From assembly GCA_900318685.1 (NCBI GenBank), contig ONLL01000037.1:1-33742 (forward strand): a DNA stretch of 33,742 nucleotides. Direction: 5' to 3'. The first letter of the stretch is position 1, and the number at the start of each line of letters is the position of its first letter. Shown one piece after another: positions 24,946 through 32,797 of the stretch. The position numbers and the translations under genes were made by a program. Source of the DNA: an uncultured Prevotellaceae bacterium. Lineage in GTDB: Bacteria > Bacteroidota > Bacteroidia > Bacteroidales > Bacteroidaceae. The notes beneath the pieces were generated by a model. That model made no database searches. It was not told the origin of the DNA and saw only the letters and a list, made by a program, of their open reading frames with translations.

Positions 24946-25755
24946 ATGAAGAGCATCTTAGAAGGACGTCCGGCGCTGAAGGCTGAGATCGACAAGATCG
25001 CAGAGGTGGCTGGCTACCTGTGGCAGAACGGGTGGGCCGAGCGCAACGGAGGAAACATCACAGTCAACATCACCGAATATGCCGACGACGACATGCACCG
25101 TCTGCCCGCCATCAGCGAGGTCAAGCAGATAGGCATCACCCTGCCGGCGCTGAAGGGCTGCTATTTCTATTGCAAGGGTACGGGCAAGCGTATGCGCGAC
25201 CTGGCACGGTGGCCTATGGACAACGGCTCCGTCATACGCATCCTCGACGACTGCGCTTCCTATGTCATCATTGCCGACAATGCCGTGCAGCCCACCAGCG
25301 AGCTGCCCAGCCATCTCATCGTCCATGCCCGTCAGATAGAGACAGGCTCAGGCTATAAGGCTACCGTGCATACCCATCCCATCGAGCTGGTGGCCATGAG
25401 TCACAAGCGCGAGTTCCTCGGCAAGGACGTGCTCACACGCATCCTGTGGTCGATGATTCCCGAGACGAAGGCTTTCTGTCCGTTGGGACTGGGCATCGTC
25501 CCCTACACCCTTCCCGGCTCGAACGAGCTGGCTGAGGCCACGCTCAAGGAGCTGGAGGACTACGATGTGGTGATGTGGGAGAAGCATGGCGTCTTTGCCA
25601 AGGGCAAGGATGTGATGGATGCCTTCGACCAGATCGATGTCCTGTCGAAGAGTGCCAAGATCTATATCGACGCCCGTTGCATGGGCTTCGAGCCCGAGGG
25701 CATGAGCGATGCTCAGATGGCTGAGATGACGCGTGCCTTCAACCTTCCCCGATGA
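24946..25755 (+). CDS. rhaD: Rhamnulose-1-phosphate aldolase (class II)
   Basis: This cytoplasmic zinc enzyme splits L-rhamnulose 1-phosphate into dihydroxyacetone phosphate and L-lactaldehyde. The 269-residue length is close to the roughly 275 of E. coli RhaD. The key residues are visible: TSELPSH with Glu119, VHTHP with His142 and His144, and EKHGVF with His214; GNITVNI near residue 36 is the substrate-phosphate region. Other class II aldolases, such as fuculose-phosphate aldolase, are shorter. No isomerase or kinase of the pathway is nearby, so the gene stands alone. Its stop codon directly abuts the first 88-bp repeat, which carries its terminator. Confidence 0.9.
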   Translation: MKSILEGRPALKAEIDKIAEVAGYLWQNGWAERNGGNITVNITEYADDDMHRLPAISEVKQIGITLPALKGCYFYCKGTGKRMRDLARWPMDNGSVIRILDDCASYVIIADNAVQPTSELPSHLIVHARQIETGSGYKATVHTHPIELVAMSHKREFLGKDVLTRILWSMIPETKAFCPLGLGIVPYTLPGSNELAEATLKELEDYDVVMWEKHGVFAKGKDVMDAFDQIDVLSKSAKIYIDARCMGFEPEGMSDAQMAEMTRAFNLPR

Positions 25756-25843
25756 CCATTTTCACGTTGAAAAACAACTACTGACTAATATAAATACGTT
25801 ATGTTATGAAGTTCCCGCCACTGTGAAGTGCCGGGAATTTTTT
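25756..25843 (+). repeat. 88-bp perfect direct repeat, copy 1
   Basis: These 88 bases are identical to 32424-32511 in the same orientation. The copy starts at the base after the rhaD stop codon. Its right part is a terminator hairpin, so the repeat may be a duplicated terminator, a small RNA with its terminator, or the left end of an inserted segment. Confidence 0.95.
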
Positions 25844-25844
25844 T
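25812..25844 (+). terminator. rhaD terminator inside the 88-bp repeat
   Basis: The stem 25812-25822 with 25827-25837 has 11 positions with one C-C mismatch and a GTGA loop, followed by seven T. The same hairpin occurs at 32480-32505 in the second copy. Confidence 0.8.
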
Positions 25845-25947
25845 ATGGCGGTGACACATCTGATGGCATTTGACGCTTGCCACAAGTATGTGTTGTAGCA
25901 ATACAGATAAAAAAGACATAGACTGACGTGCTCATGGTATAAATACA

Positions 25948-25992
25948 GGCCTTCTGAGAGATTTCAAGCGTTTTTGATACCCTCAGAATGCC
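25948..25992. repeat. Imperfect inverted repeat downstream of the cassette
   Basis: Arms 25948-25960 and 25980-25992 match at 11 of 13 positions around a 19-base loop. There is no T run on either side, so it is not an obvious terminator. The rest of 25844-26022 holds only a short GTCAATA doublet at 26001-26014. Confidence 0.4.
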
Positions 25993-26022
25993 AGTTAAAT
26001 GTCAATAGTCAATAGTAAGCAG

Positions 26023-26446
26023 TCAGCTGACTGACTTGAAAATCACATTCATCCTGTTGTCCCTTGCACGGCTGTGCACCGTGATCGAAAGCAACGTTTT
26101 GCCGTTGGGCAGCAGGCTGATGGTCATACTGTCCCATGCCACGCCGTCGTAGATGCTATGACATACTACCTGGTTGAGGAAGAGCAGCATGTTGAACGCC
26201 GTCTCGAACCGCAGGTGGGCAGTATTGCTCGACATTCGCACTATCACATACAGGTCAGGATCGTACCTCCAGCGGCTTGCCAAGTGCTGTAGCTAGGGCA
26301 GTGGCATGAACCTGCTGGTTGTCCTCGATGTTCAGCCTGGGGTCGGCAGTCGACACCAGGCTGAGTCTGTCGCCACCCACTGTGACGTGAGCCAATTTAA
26401 TGGCGAAACGGGCATCGTCCGAGAACCAATGACGAGGGATGGCCAT
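26023..26446 (-). pseudogene. Small broken gene of unknown function
   Basis: Two overlapping - strand frames look like parts of one protein. The first starts at the ATG at 26446 (MAIPRHWFSDDARFAIKLAH) and stops at 26255. The second runs on to a stop at 26023, with RYDPDLYVIVRMSSN, FNMLLFLNQVVCHSIYDGVA and SLLPNGKTLLSITV. The frames differ by one register and overlap at 26255-26283, so one small insertion or deletion would join them into about 140 residues. Amino-acid make-up is protein-like in both, with alternating strands. I do not recognise the family. It follows the esterase-fucosidase gene on the same strand, with a palindrome in between. It could also be two unrelated chance frames. Confidence 0.4.
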
Positions 26447-26468
26447 TTATGAACAGCTGGGCAAGCAT

Positions 26469-26487
26469 AGGAATTTAGTAAATTCCT
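26469..26487. repeat. 19-bp palindrome between fucosidase and broken gene
   Basis: AGGAATTTA (26469-26477), one central base, and TAAATTCCT (26479-26487) form a perfect inverted repeat, nine bases beyond the fucosidase stop. It could be a regulator site or a weak hairpin. Confidence 0.65.
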
Positions 26488-26495
26488 TGATGTGT

Positions 26496-28703
26496 TTATT
26501 TTAATGCGATTCTGAATCCTATTGCGGAACTGATGGTCATGCCTGTGGCTTCTATCCGGAGTCCATCGGCTTGTTTCTTGAATCTTACCTTCCTGCCGTC
26601 GGCCAGGCATGTAACGGCTTTCACCTTGCAGCTGTCCAAGCATTGGATAGTGAAGGGCTTGCCGTCCCAACGGAGAACGAAGGCGTAAATGAAGCCGTCC
26701 TTACAGGTGAGACGCATATTCCCTTCGATGGCAGTCTTATAGGGGCGTGTGCCATAGATGCCTTCCCCGTATGTCTGCAGCCATTCGCCGATCTTCAGCA
26801 ATACCTGCTGCTGATCTTCGGGGATGGTGCCGTCGCTCTTGGGCGAAACATTCAGACAGAGGTTACCACCGCAGGCTACGTTATCGACGAGATTGCGGAT
26901 GATGCCATCGGCATTCTGCAGTTTCAGTCCTTCTATATAGCCGAACTTGTTGCCAATGGGATCGTCCACCTGCCAGTAGCGGCCGTATGGCTTGCGCGGT
27001 GCACGGCTCTCACGCTCGAAGTCAATGATGCTTCCTGCCAAATAGGCCTGACTCTTTGACTGGATGCTCACTTCCTTGTGCCATTGGTAGGCACTGTTGT
27101 AATAGTAACGTGCCAGGCGGAGCTTCCATGGGTCGAGTGAACGGTAGTTGATGCCGTTGTCGAAATAAAGGAGGTCGGGCTGGTATTTGTCAATAATCTC
27201 CATAGTGCGCAGCTGCCACTCGTTCAAGAAAGCATCGCTCTGCGGATGGCGTTCTTCCTCAGCGGCTTCGTTGATGACGGCTTCTGTAGCACCTCCACGT
27301 ACGGCTGCATGCATAGCCTTCGGTCCCATGCCGCTTTGCTGGGTGGGATGCTGTGGAGGTCCGTAGAATTCTGCATACTCAGGCAGGAAAAGGTCGGTGG
27401 AGTCTTTGGGCAACTTGTCTGGATACATAAAGTCCCAGTTCTCGATGCGGTGGTTTGACACACCGAATTTCATTCCCTCGCCACGTACAGCCTCTGCCAG
27501 TTCGCCTATCACATCACGTTTCGGTCCCATCTGCTTGGCATTCCATCGAGTCAGACGACTGTCGTACATTGCAAAGCCGTCGTGGTGTTCGGCAGTAGGG
27601 ATGACATAGCGCGCACCGGCTTTTCTGAACAGCTCGGCCCATGCCTTTGCGTCGAACTTCTCTGCCTTGAACAGAGGTATAAAATCCTTGTAACCGAACT
27701 GGCTCTGCTTGCCCCACCGCTGCTGGTGGTCGCGGCTCATGGCATTGTACATGTGCTTAGGATACCACTCGCTACCTGCTGCTGGTACTGAGTAGAGCCC
27801 CCAATGGATAAAGATGCCGAACTTAGCATCTTTGAACCACTCCGGCGTGCGATAGTTCTGTTCCAGAGATTTCCATGTAGCCTCAAATGGTCCTTCGGGC
27901 GACTGCTCCAGCTGCTGGCGGCTTACGGGGATGGTCACGCGGTTATCGCGCCCTGAAAGTAATAAGCCTGCTTCAGTGGCCTTGCTGATCCACAAGTCAG
28001 CCATCTGCTGATGTCCGGCTGCCGTGGGATGGATACCATCCCATATCCAGTAACGATTGTTAGGCTGACATCGCTGCAATTGGTTAAACAGGCTGTCGAA
28101 GGGAACACAGACGGCCTGCTCGTCCTTGGCTATCTGTCGCACGATGGCCGAGAGCTTGTTTGTCATCTGTTGGCGTTCTGTCGATGTAGCCGTCGAGACG
28201 AAAGGCGTACACAGTATCAGTTTTATGTCACCGTTTTGCGCCTTGCTGCTTTGCAGCAGCGCCCGATATCTGGTATCCCAATCGTGATAGTCAAATCCCT
28301 TGTCTGACGAATGATCCTTCATCCACTCGCCTACATCGTTCGTTCCAATCAGCACTGAAAGAATATCGGGCTGTATTGCCAATACATCTTTCTCCCAACG
28401 TGCCTCTAAATCACCTAATGTGTTCCCTGATATACCACGATTTAGGAATTCCTGTCCTCCGTATGGCAACAGGCTCTGGTAGTGGGCCGCACACAGCATC
28501 ATATAGCTATGCCCATACACATGGTTCAGGTCACTGTGGTTTCTCTTCTCCGAAGGCAACGCACTGCCTCCGCTGCGCCCCCATCCGCCGTCCGTCACTG
28601 AGTCGCCGATATAAAGCACGCGCTGAGCGGAGAGCAAAAGACTACAGGTGCAAGCAGCGAATATACATAAAGTTCTTCTCATTGATTGATATGTTTTTCC
28701 CAT
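26496..28703 (-). CDS. Secreted SGNH esterase fused to GH29 alpha-L-fucosidase
   Basis: About 735 residues from the ATG at 28703; the ATG at 28682 would give a shorter, equally good signal peptide ending LLLSAQ. Residues about 28-245 are an SGNH hydrolase: YIGDSVTDG (Ser35), RGISGNTL, LIGTNDV, and WDGIHP (Asp222, His225). Residues about 285-735 are a GH29 fucosidase: AKFGIFIHWGLYS, AEHHDGFAMYD, and DLLYFDNG with the likely nucleophile Asp515. GH29 enzymes remove alpha-linked L-fucose by a retaining mechanism, and SGNH enzymes often remove acetyl groups. One polypeptide could thus strip fucose and acetate from the same branched glycan. It lies 19 bases after the GH74 gene in one operon. No lipobox is present; periplasmic or secreted location is inferred. 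The esterase substrate is inferred. Confidence 0.88.
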   Translation of the reverse strand: MGKTYQSMRRTLCIFAACTCSLLLSAQRVLYIGDSVTDGGWGRSGGSALPSEKRNHSDLNHVYGHSYMMLCAAHYQSLLPYGGQEFLNRGISGNTLGDLEARWEKDVLAIQPDILSVLIGTNDVGEWMKDHSSDKGFDYHDWDTRYRALLQSSKAQNGDIKLILCTPFVSTATSTERQQMTNKLSAIVRQIAKDEQAVCVPFDSLFNQLQRCQPNNRYWIWDGIHPTAAGHQQMADLWISKATEAGLLLSGRDNRVTIPVSRQQLEQSPEGPFEATWKSLEQNYRTPEWFKDAKFGIFIHWGLYSVPAAGSEWYPKHMYNAMSRDHQQRWGKQSQFGYKDFIPLFKAEKFDAKAWAELFRKAGARYVIPTAEHHDGFAMYDSRLTRWNAKQMGPKRDVIGELAEAVRGEGMKFGVSNHRIENWDFMYPDKLPKDSTDLFLPEYAEFYGPPQHPTQQSGMGPKAMHAAVRGGATEAVINEAAEEERHPQSDAFLNEWQLRTMEIIDKYQPDLLYFDNGINYRSLDPWKLRLARYYYNSAYQWHKEVSIQSKSQAYLAGSIIDFERESRAPRKPYGRYWQVDDPIGNKFGYIEGLKLQNADGIIRNLVDNVACGGNLCLNVSPKSDGTIPEDQQQVLLKIGEWLQTYGEGIYGTRPYKTAIEGNMRLTCKDGFIYAFVLRWDGKPFTIQCLDSCKVKAVTCLADGRKVRFKKQADGLRIEATGMTISSAIGFRIALK

Positions 28704-28722
28704 CACTTATTCGTGTTGTTAT

Positions 28723-30987
28723 TTACTTGATTAGTATTTTCTTTCCGTTCTGTATATATAGGCCTTGTACTGACGGACGTTCTGCATAGCGACGGCCTTG
28801 CAGGTCGTAAATGCCTTCACGGAACAGGGAGGAGGTTTGAGGAGCCGATAGCGTATTGATGTTTGTCTCCTCGTCTGAAATGAATGTTCCACAGATGATG
28901 CCGCGCCCGACTGTGGACATATACACACGACCATAGACGTTCATGTCGCCGCAGACAATCTGGGCATTGCCAGGACCGCCAAACTGATGCTGGTCGTCGT
29001 TGATGCGCGTCCAGGTGACGCCTTGGTCATCGCTGCGATAGAGGCCGAGGGGCTGTGATGCGGTCTTGCGGCCCCAGATGTAGAGTGACGGATAGTCATC
29101 GGCAGTCTTTCCCCGTCCTGCGCCGATGCAGCTGCATGAACTCATGGTGATGTTCTTAGCGGTGGGCGAACCGGTGTCGCAGCCCGTGAGGTGAGTCACG
29201 CCACTGCTGCCTCGCGCTAGCCACACCTCGCCCTGCCTGCCATCAACCACACACATGCGGCCTACTACACCTGAGAGTACCTTAGTCTTCTTTGTGAAGG
29301 TGTCGGTAGTTGGGTTATATATAAATATGTAGAAAGTGGAGCCACTCATGCCATAGAAAACGTGATTGCAAACTGGGTCGGCATAGAGGTTGATGCCTGA
29401 GGGAGCTATGGTGATTTCCGTCCACGTCTGCCCTTTGTCGAGGGAGTAGAAAGGACGGTTGTCCGATGGGCGGGCAATGAGGATGTCACCTTCTGCTGAG
29501 AGGGCACACCAGGAGATGCCTTTGTCGGCTACGGGCTTGGTCTTTTTCACCCATGAGGAACCTCCATTCTGGCTCAGGTACAAATCACCAGCACCGCGTA
29601 GCATAAGTTTTACTTGCCGTGCAGCAATGGCAAATGCACTAGTGGAACCCATAGAGGGAGTGAATCGTTTGTAGTATTGCGTCACGTCGGGGTAGAGACA
29701 ACCGTCGTAGTCTCCGATGGTGACGGCCAGTGGAGCTTCCGCCACGCTGACAATGTTTAGCGGTACGGTTTCCTCAAGTCCAGTCACGCACGCTTGAAAA
29801 CGTGGTTTCGAGGCCCAGAGATTCTTGGTAGTCATGATGCCGTTGCCGGAGCAGAACCACGCACGCGAACTGTTATGGGGATCTATCTGCGCACTACCAC
29901 ACCAATGCAGGTGAAAGCCTGATGCCAACCACTTGATTCGGCTCTCGCTGTAGGTGCTTCGCCCGTTTTCCGCCAGGTTAATCCACGTTTTGCCACCGTT
30001 CTTCGAAATCCAGACTTGGTCGCCCCAGGTCGTACTGCTCGTAGTCCAGTATTGTCCCCACCACAGACCCATTGATACCGCCATCAGGTGTTCGGGATTG
30101 TCGTAAGCTACAGAGATGTCGCCAAACGACACTTTCTGAGGAGAGATATCTGTCCATGTGCCTGTAGTCAAATCAAGCTTCATCAGGGCACCTGCTCCGC
30201 TCGTACTCGGTCCCTCGCTGTCGCTGTAGGTCACATAAAGCGTCTTGCCGTCGGGTGTGAGGCGACAGCGGTGGGGCATATAGTCAGTGCGGGCACCATC
30301 GATATCCGTCCATGTTGTTCCTCCGTCCTCAGAGCGGAACAGGTTTGCTGCACCTTTGTAGAGATGGCCTGCTACCACGGTGGAGCTGTCCAGAAACTGG
30401 ACGAACGACATCTTCCTGTCGTTGACAAATGTCGTCTGCGCCACACGCTTCCACGTCTTGCCACTATTCTCCGACTTCCATAACCCTCGTGTACGAGAAC
30501 CGCACAATAGTAATTGACCGCCCAGAGGACATATGGCAAGCCGTTCGCCGCTCTGCCGCCCGTAGTCGTTGCCGTGAGCAGGGAACTGACTGGTCACTGT
30601 AGCCAGTTGTGTGAAGGTCTCGCCGTAGTCTTCGGAACAGAGAATAGCACTGAGACCGCTGTTCCAGTACGATGTGCCGCAGTACATATACACTTTATTA
30701 GGCGACGAGGGATCGATAGCCAGACTTTCCACGCCCATCAATCCCGCCTTGTTTTCGGGCAGGAAATCTAAGATAGGCGTCCATTCTTCGCTATCGGGAT
30801 TCCATCTGTAGGCACCACCCACATCCGTTCTTGCAAACATCAGTCCTTCCTGCTCAGGGCAGGTGATGATGCCCGATACAAACCCTGCACCACCGAAGGG
30901 CAGCGCATTCCATTCGTAATGACCTGTTTGTGCATAAGAGGCGGAGGATATGATCATCAGCGCCACTGCAAGTTTTTTTATACTCAT
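28723..30987 (-). CDS. Secreted GH74 xyloglucanase with sorting-type C-terminus
   Basis: The 754-residue protein has a signal peptide ending SYAQ (residue 20). It starts with the GH74 hallmark region: YEWNALPFGGAGFVSGI then FARTDVGGAYRW (candidate catalytic Asp55). Repeated beta-propeller Asp-box-like motifs follow (SEDGGTTWTDI, SKNGGKTWINL, SQNGGSSWVKK, SDDQGVTWTRI), and TIGDYDG (Asp426) fits the second catalytic position. GH74 enzymes cut the beta-1,4-glucan backbone of xyloglucan, with endo or chain-end action. The last 30 residues (GIYDLQGRRYAERPS, then GLYIQNGKKILIK) resemble the C-terminal sorting tail found on many Prevotella secreted enzymes, suggesting type IX secretion. It is the first enzyme gene after the AraC regulator. 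Confidence 0.88.
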   Translation of the reverse strand: MSIKKLAVALMIISSASYAQTGHYEWNALPFGGAGFVSGIITCPEQEGLMFARTDVGGAYRWNPDSEEWTPILDFLPENKAGLMGVESLAIDPSSPNKVYMYCGTSYWNSGLSAILCSEDYGETFTQLATVTSQFPAHGNDYGRQSGERLAICPLGGQLLLCGSRTRGLWKSENSGKTWKRVAQTTFVNDRKMSFVQFLDSSTVVAGHLYKGAANLFRSEDGGTTWTDIDGARTDYMPHRCRLTPDGKTLYVTYSDSEGPSTSGAGALMKLDLTTGTWTDISPQKVSFGDISVAYDNPEHLMAVSMGLWWGQYWTTSSTTWGDQVWISKNGGKTWINLAENGRSTYSESRIKWLASGFHLHWCGSAQIDPHNSSRAWFCSGNGIMTTKNLWASKPRFQACVTGLEETVPLNIVSVAEAPLAVTIGDYDGCLYPDVTQYYKRFTPSMGSTSAFAIAARQVKLMLRGAGDLYLSQNGGSSWVKKTKPVADKGISWCALSAEGDILIARPSDNRPFYSLDKGQTWTEITIAPSGINLYADPVCNHVFYGMSGSTFYIFIYNPTTDTFTKKTKVLSGVVGRMCVVDGRQGEVWLARGSSGVTHLTGCDTGSPTAKNITMSSCSCIGAGRGKTADDYPSLYIWGRKTASQPLGLYRSDDQGVTWTRINDDQHQFGGPGNAQIVCGDMNVYGRVYMSTVGRGIICGTFISDEETNINTLSAPQTSSLFREGIYDLQGRRYAERPSVQGLYIQNGKKILIK

Positions 30988-31032
30988 CTACAAATATCTC
31001 ATTTGTTCGCTCGATTATGAAATTTGACGCTG

Positions 31033-31040
31033 CAAAGGAA
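31033..31040 (-). promoter_or_regulatory. Promoter -7 box for the GH74-fucosidase operon
   Basis: Read on the - strand, 31040-31033 is TTCCTTTG followed by C, close to the Bacteroidetes -7 box, 45 bases upstream of the GH74 ATG. A proper -33 element is lacking, which fits an AraC-activated promoter. Confidence 0.5.
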
Positions 31041-31102
31041 CGAAAAAATGAGATTTCCCACTTTTAATAAATGCCAAAAGTCTGTTGTTTTTTGCTAATT
31101 GA

Positions 31103-31978
31103 CTATTTCTTGTTTCGCAGTACCCTGTATTCTGTTGGCGAAAGCCCTGTCTGCTTTTTGAACTGCGCAGAGAAATAGGAAGGTGAGTCGAAGTCGAGGG
31201 CGTAGGCAATCTCCTTGAGTGACATAGTAGAAGTGAGCAGTAATTGCTCTGCCCGGTGGATGCGCTGTGTCTGAAAGAACTTTGAGGGAGAGCAGCCTTT
31301 TTGCAGGCTGAACTCATGGCGGAAAAGAGAGTAACTCATGCCAACCTCTTTCGCGAGATTGCTCATAGGCATACGGAAGTCAGGCTTTGCCATCATCAGA
31401 CAGGCTTGCTCAATGTTCTCCGTGTAATTGCTCCGACTAACAATTTGAGCCTCGCTGATACTGCCCAACAGTGCAATAATGTAATTGGTCAGTCCGCTCA
31501 GTACATGCTGGGACATGTGTTGGCCGTTATCTGCTATTAGAACAGCTTTCTGGAACAGGGTCAAAACCTCATGGTTGATGCCAATGTCAAACACGGGGTT
31601 TTCGCGGCTGCATTTACTATCGGCAAGCCATTGCTCCACATCATCGTTACGGATGCCAATCCAATAGTGGCTCCAACCTGTTTCTTCGTTGGGATAATAA
31701 GTGTGCCACTCTTTAGGAAAAAGTACGAAAATCATTCCCCGCTCAATTTGGAACACCCCTCCAGTGCATGTTTCGAGCGTTCCTTCACCTTCGGTTACAT
31801 ACACTAACTGATACTCTTTCAGTGTGCGCCCTTTTTCAGGTTCAAAGTAATAGCCCGCTTGATGAAGACGACTGGGATAGGCTGTATGTGCAGGAAACTC
31901 TTCATACCCTACACAAGTAATTGGCTGCCTCTTTTCCGTTTCCAATATATCGGCGAAATATTTGACAGAATGACTCAT
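31103..31978 (-). CDS. AraC-family transcription regulator
   Basis: The 291-residue protein has an N-terminal cupin-like sensor domain (about 20-150; [28 protein letters not shown]). A C-terminal pair of helix-turn-helix motifs follows (about 205-288; [53 protein letters not shown]). Such proteins usually bind a sugar and activate a neighbouring operon. It lies 115 bases upstream of the GH74 gene on the same strand, so it is the likely controller of the xyloglucan genes. It follows a truncated DUF6088 gene after 15 bases and may share its promoter. Confidence 0.92.
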   Translation of the reverse strand: MSHSVKYFADILETEKRQPITCVGYEEFPAHTAYPSRLHQAGYYFEPEKGRTLKEYQLVYVTEGEGTLETCTGGVFQIERGMIFVLFPKEWHTYYPNEETGWSHYWIGIRNDDVEQWLADSKCSRENPVFDIGINHEVLTLFQKAVLIADNGQHMSQHVLSGLTNYIIALLGSISEAQIVSRSNYTENIEQACLMMAKPDFRMPMSNLAKEVGMSYSLFRHEFSLQKGCSPSKFFQTQRIHRAEQLLLTSTMSLKEIAYALDFDSPSYFSAQFKKQTGLSPTEYRVLRNKK

Positions 31979-31993
31979 ATACCTATAATATAG

Positions 31994-32236
31994 TTAATCC
32001 ATTTGTTCTTTCATTAATTCGTAAGCCGAAGGGTAAAGGATTCCAAAACGTGTCTTATGTGCCTTGACATACACTCCTTTGGCTATACGCGTAATCAATC
32101 CTTCTTTCTCGAATATGGCGAGCAGCTTTGTGACGTCCTCGACATCATATTGGGGAAAAGAAGAAACAAAGAATATCTCGCCGAACTTACTGCGAGTAAT
32201 CCTTTTCCTAATCTGTTGTACTACAGCATTCTTCAT
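31994..32236 (-). pseudogene. DUF6088 (AbiEi-like) gene, N-terminal fragment
   Basis: From the ATG at 32236 the product is 80 residues: MKNAVVQQIRKRITRSKFGE, a winged-helix core (DVEDVTKLLAIFEKEGLITR, IAKGVYVK), then GILYPSAYELMKEQMD and stop. DUF6088 proteins related to AbiEi antitoxins share this start but normally go on for about 120 more residues after the xLYPS motif. Here the rest is missing and the AraC gene begins 15 bases later. The reading frame extends upstream to a TTG at 32287, but that codon overlaps the promoter. It may be a remnant of a toxin-antitoxin locus or a shortened DNA-binding protein that still works. No partner toxin gene is present. Confidence 0.6.
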
Positions 32237-32276
32237 CGAATGTTTATGTCGGAATAATAACAAATATTTCCGTCCG

Positions 32277-32306
32277 CGAAGGTACAAAAATTATATCAAA
32301 CAACAA
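32277..32306 (-). promoter_or_regulatory. Promoter for the DUF6088 fragment and AraC gene
   Basis: On the - strand, TTG at 32306-32304, a 19-base spacer and TACCTTCG at 32284-32277 form a Bacteroidetes-type promoter with one departure in the -7 box (TTCG for TTTG). It lies about 40 bases upstream of the ATG at 32236. Confidence 0.55.
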
Positions 32307-32423
32307 TACTTTAAGTGTTGAAATTCAGATTTATTGGCAAATTATAGCGTTTTTCTTGTTGTATAGATGACGTTCTTATAAATATAGGTCGTTTTTACAT
32401 TAGGGGCAACATTGCCAGAAAAG

Positions 32424-32511
32424 CCATTTTCACGTTGAAAAACAACTACTGACTAATATAAATACGTTATGTTATGAAGTTCCCGCCACTGTGAAGTGCC
32501 GGGAATTTTTT
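32424..32511 (+). repeat. 88-bp perfect direct repeat, copy 2
   Basis: These bases are identical to 25756-25843, 6668 bases apart, and contain the same hairpin (32480-32505) and T run. Here no + strand gene ends before the repeat, so the terminator has nothing obvious to terminate. The flanking stretch 32307-32423 shows no gene. Confidence 0.95.
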
Positions 32512-32600
32512 ATTATTGGTGTCTGCTCTTTGTGGATGCGAGGGCTATTGCTGCAACAGCCACTGCGCGAAGAACTGGTCGTAGACGTACAAACTTTATG

Positions 32601-32632
32601 CAAAGATAATTATAATCTTATTATAAAGCAAA
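32601..32632 (-). promoter_or_regulatory. Orphan promoter pointing into the second 88-bp repeat
   Basis: On the - strand TTTG (32632-32629), a 20-base spacer and TATCTTTG (32608-32601) match the Bacteroidetes consensus well, but no normal-sized gene follows. The only frame downstream is a 15-codon stretch (32592-32545, YVYDQFFAQWLLQQ) that ends before the repeat. It may be a gene remnant or the start of a small RNA. Confidence 0.45.
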
Positions 32633-32689
32633 TAAACATCCCCTGATTTAACGTTATTTATCTTATTCCGCTCGGAAATCACAAAAACA

Positions 32690-32721
32690 GGCAAGGCCCC
32701 CACACGCTCGGAGACCTTGCC
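32690..32721 (-). terminator. Terminator of the DUF3987 gene
   Basis: A 7-bp stem, 32690-32696 with 32715-32721 (GGCAAGG/CCTTGCC), encloses an 18-base loop. On the - strand it is followed by TGTTTTTGT. It lies about 80 bases after the DUF3987 stop codon. The other strand also has a T run nearby. Confidence 0.5.
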
Positions 32722-32797
32722 CGTTTCCTTTTTTCTACAGGCAGAAAAAACACCAGATTACGCCTTTCCGCTTTTCTGCCTTTCCGCTTTTCACCGA

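Noticed and set aside
25756-32511. Cassette as an insertion sequence or integron
   Set aside because: No transposase or integrase is encoded between the repeats, and 88 bp is too long for a usual transposon target duplication.
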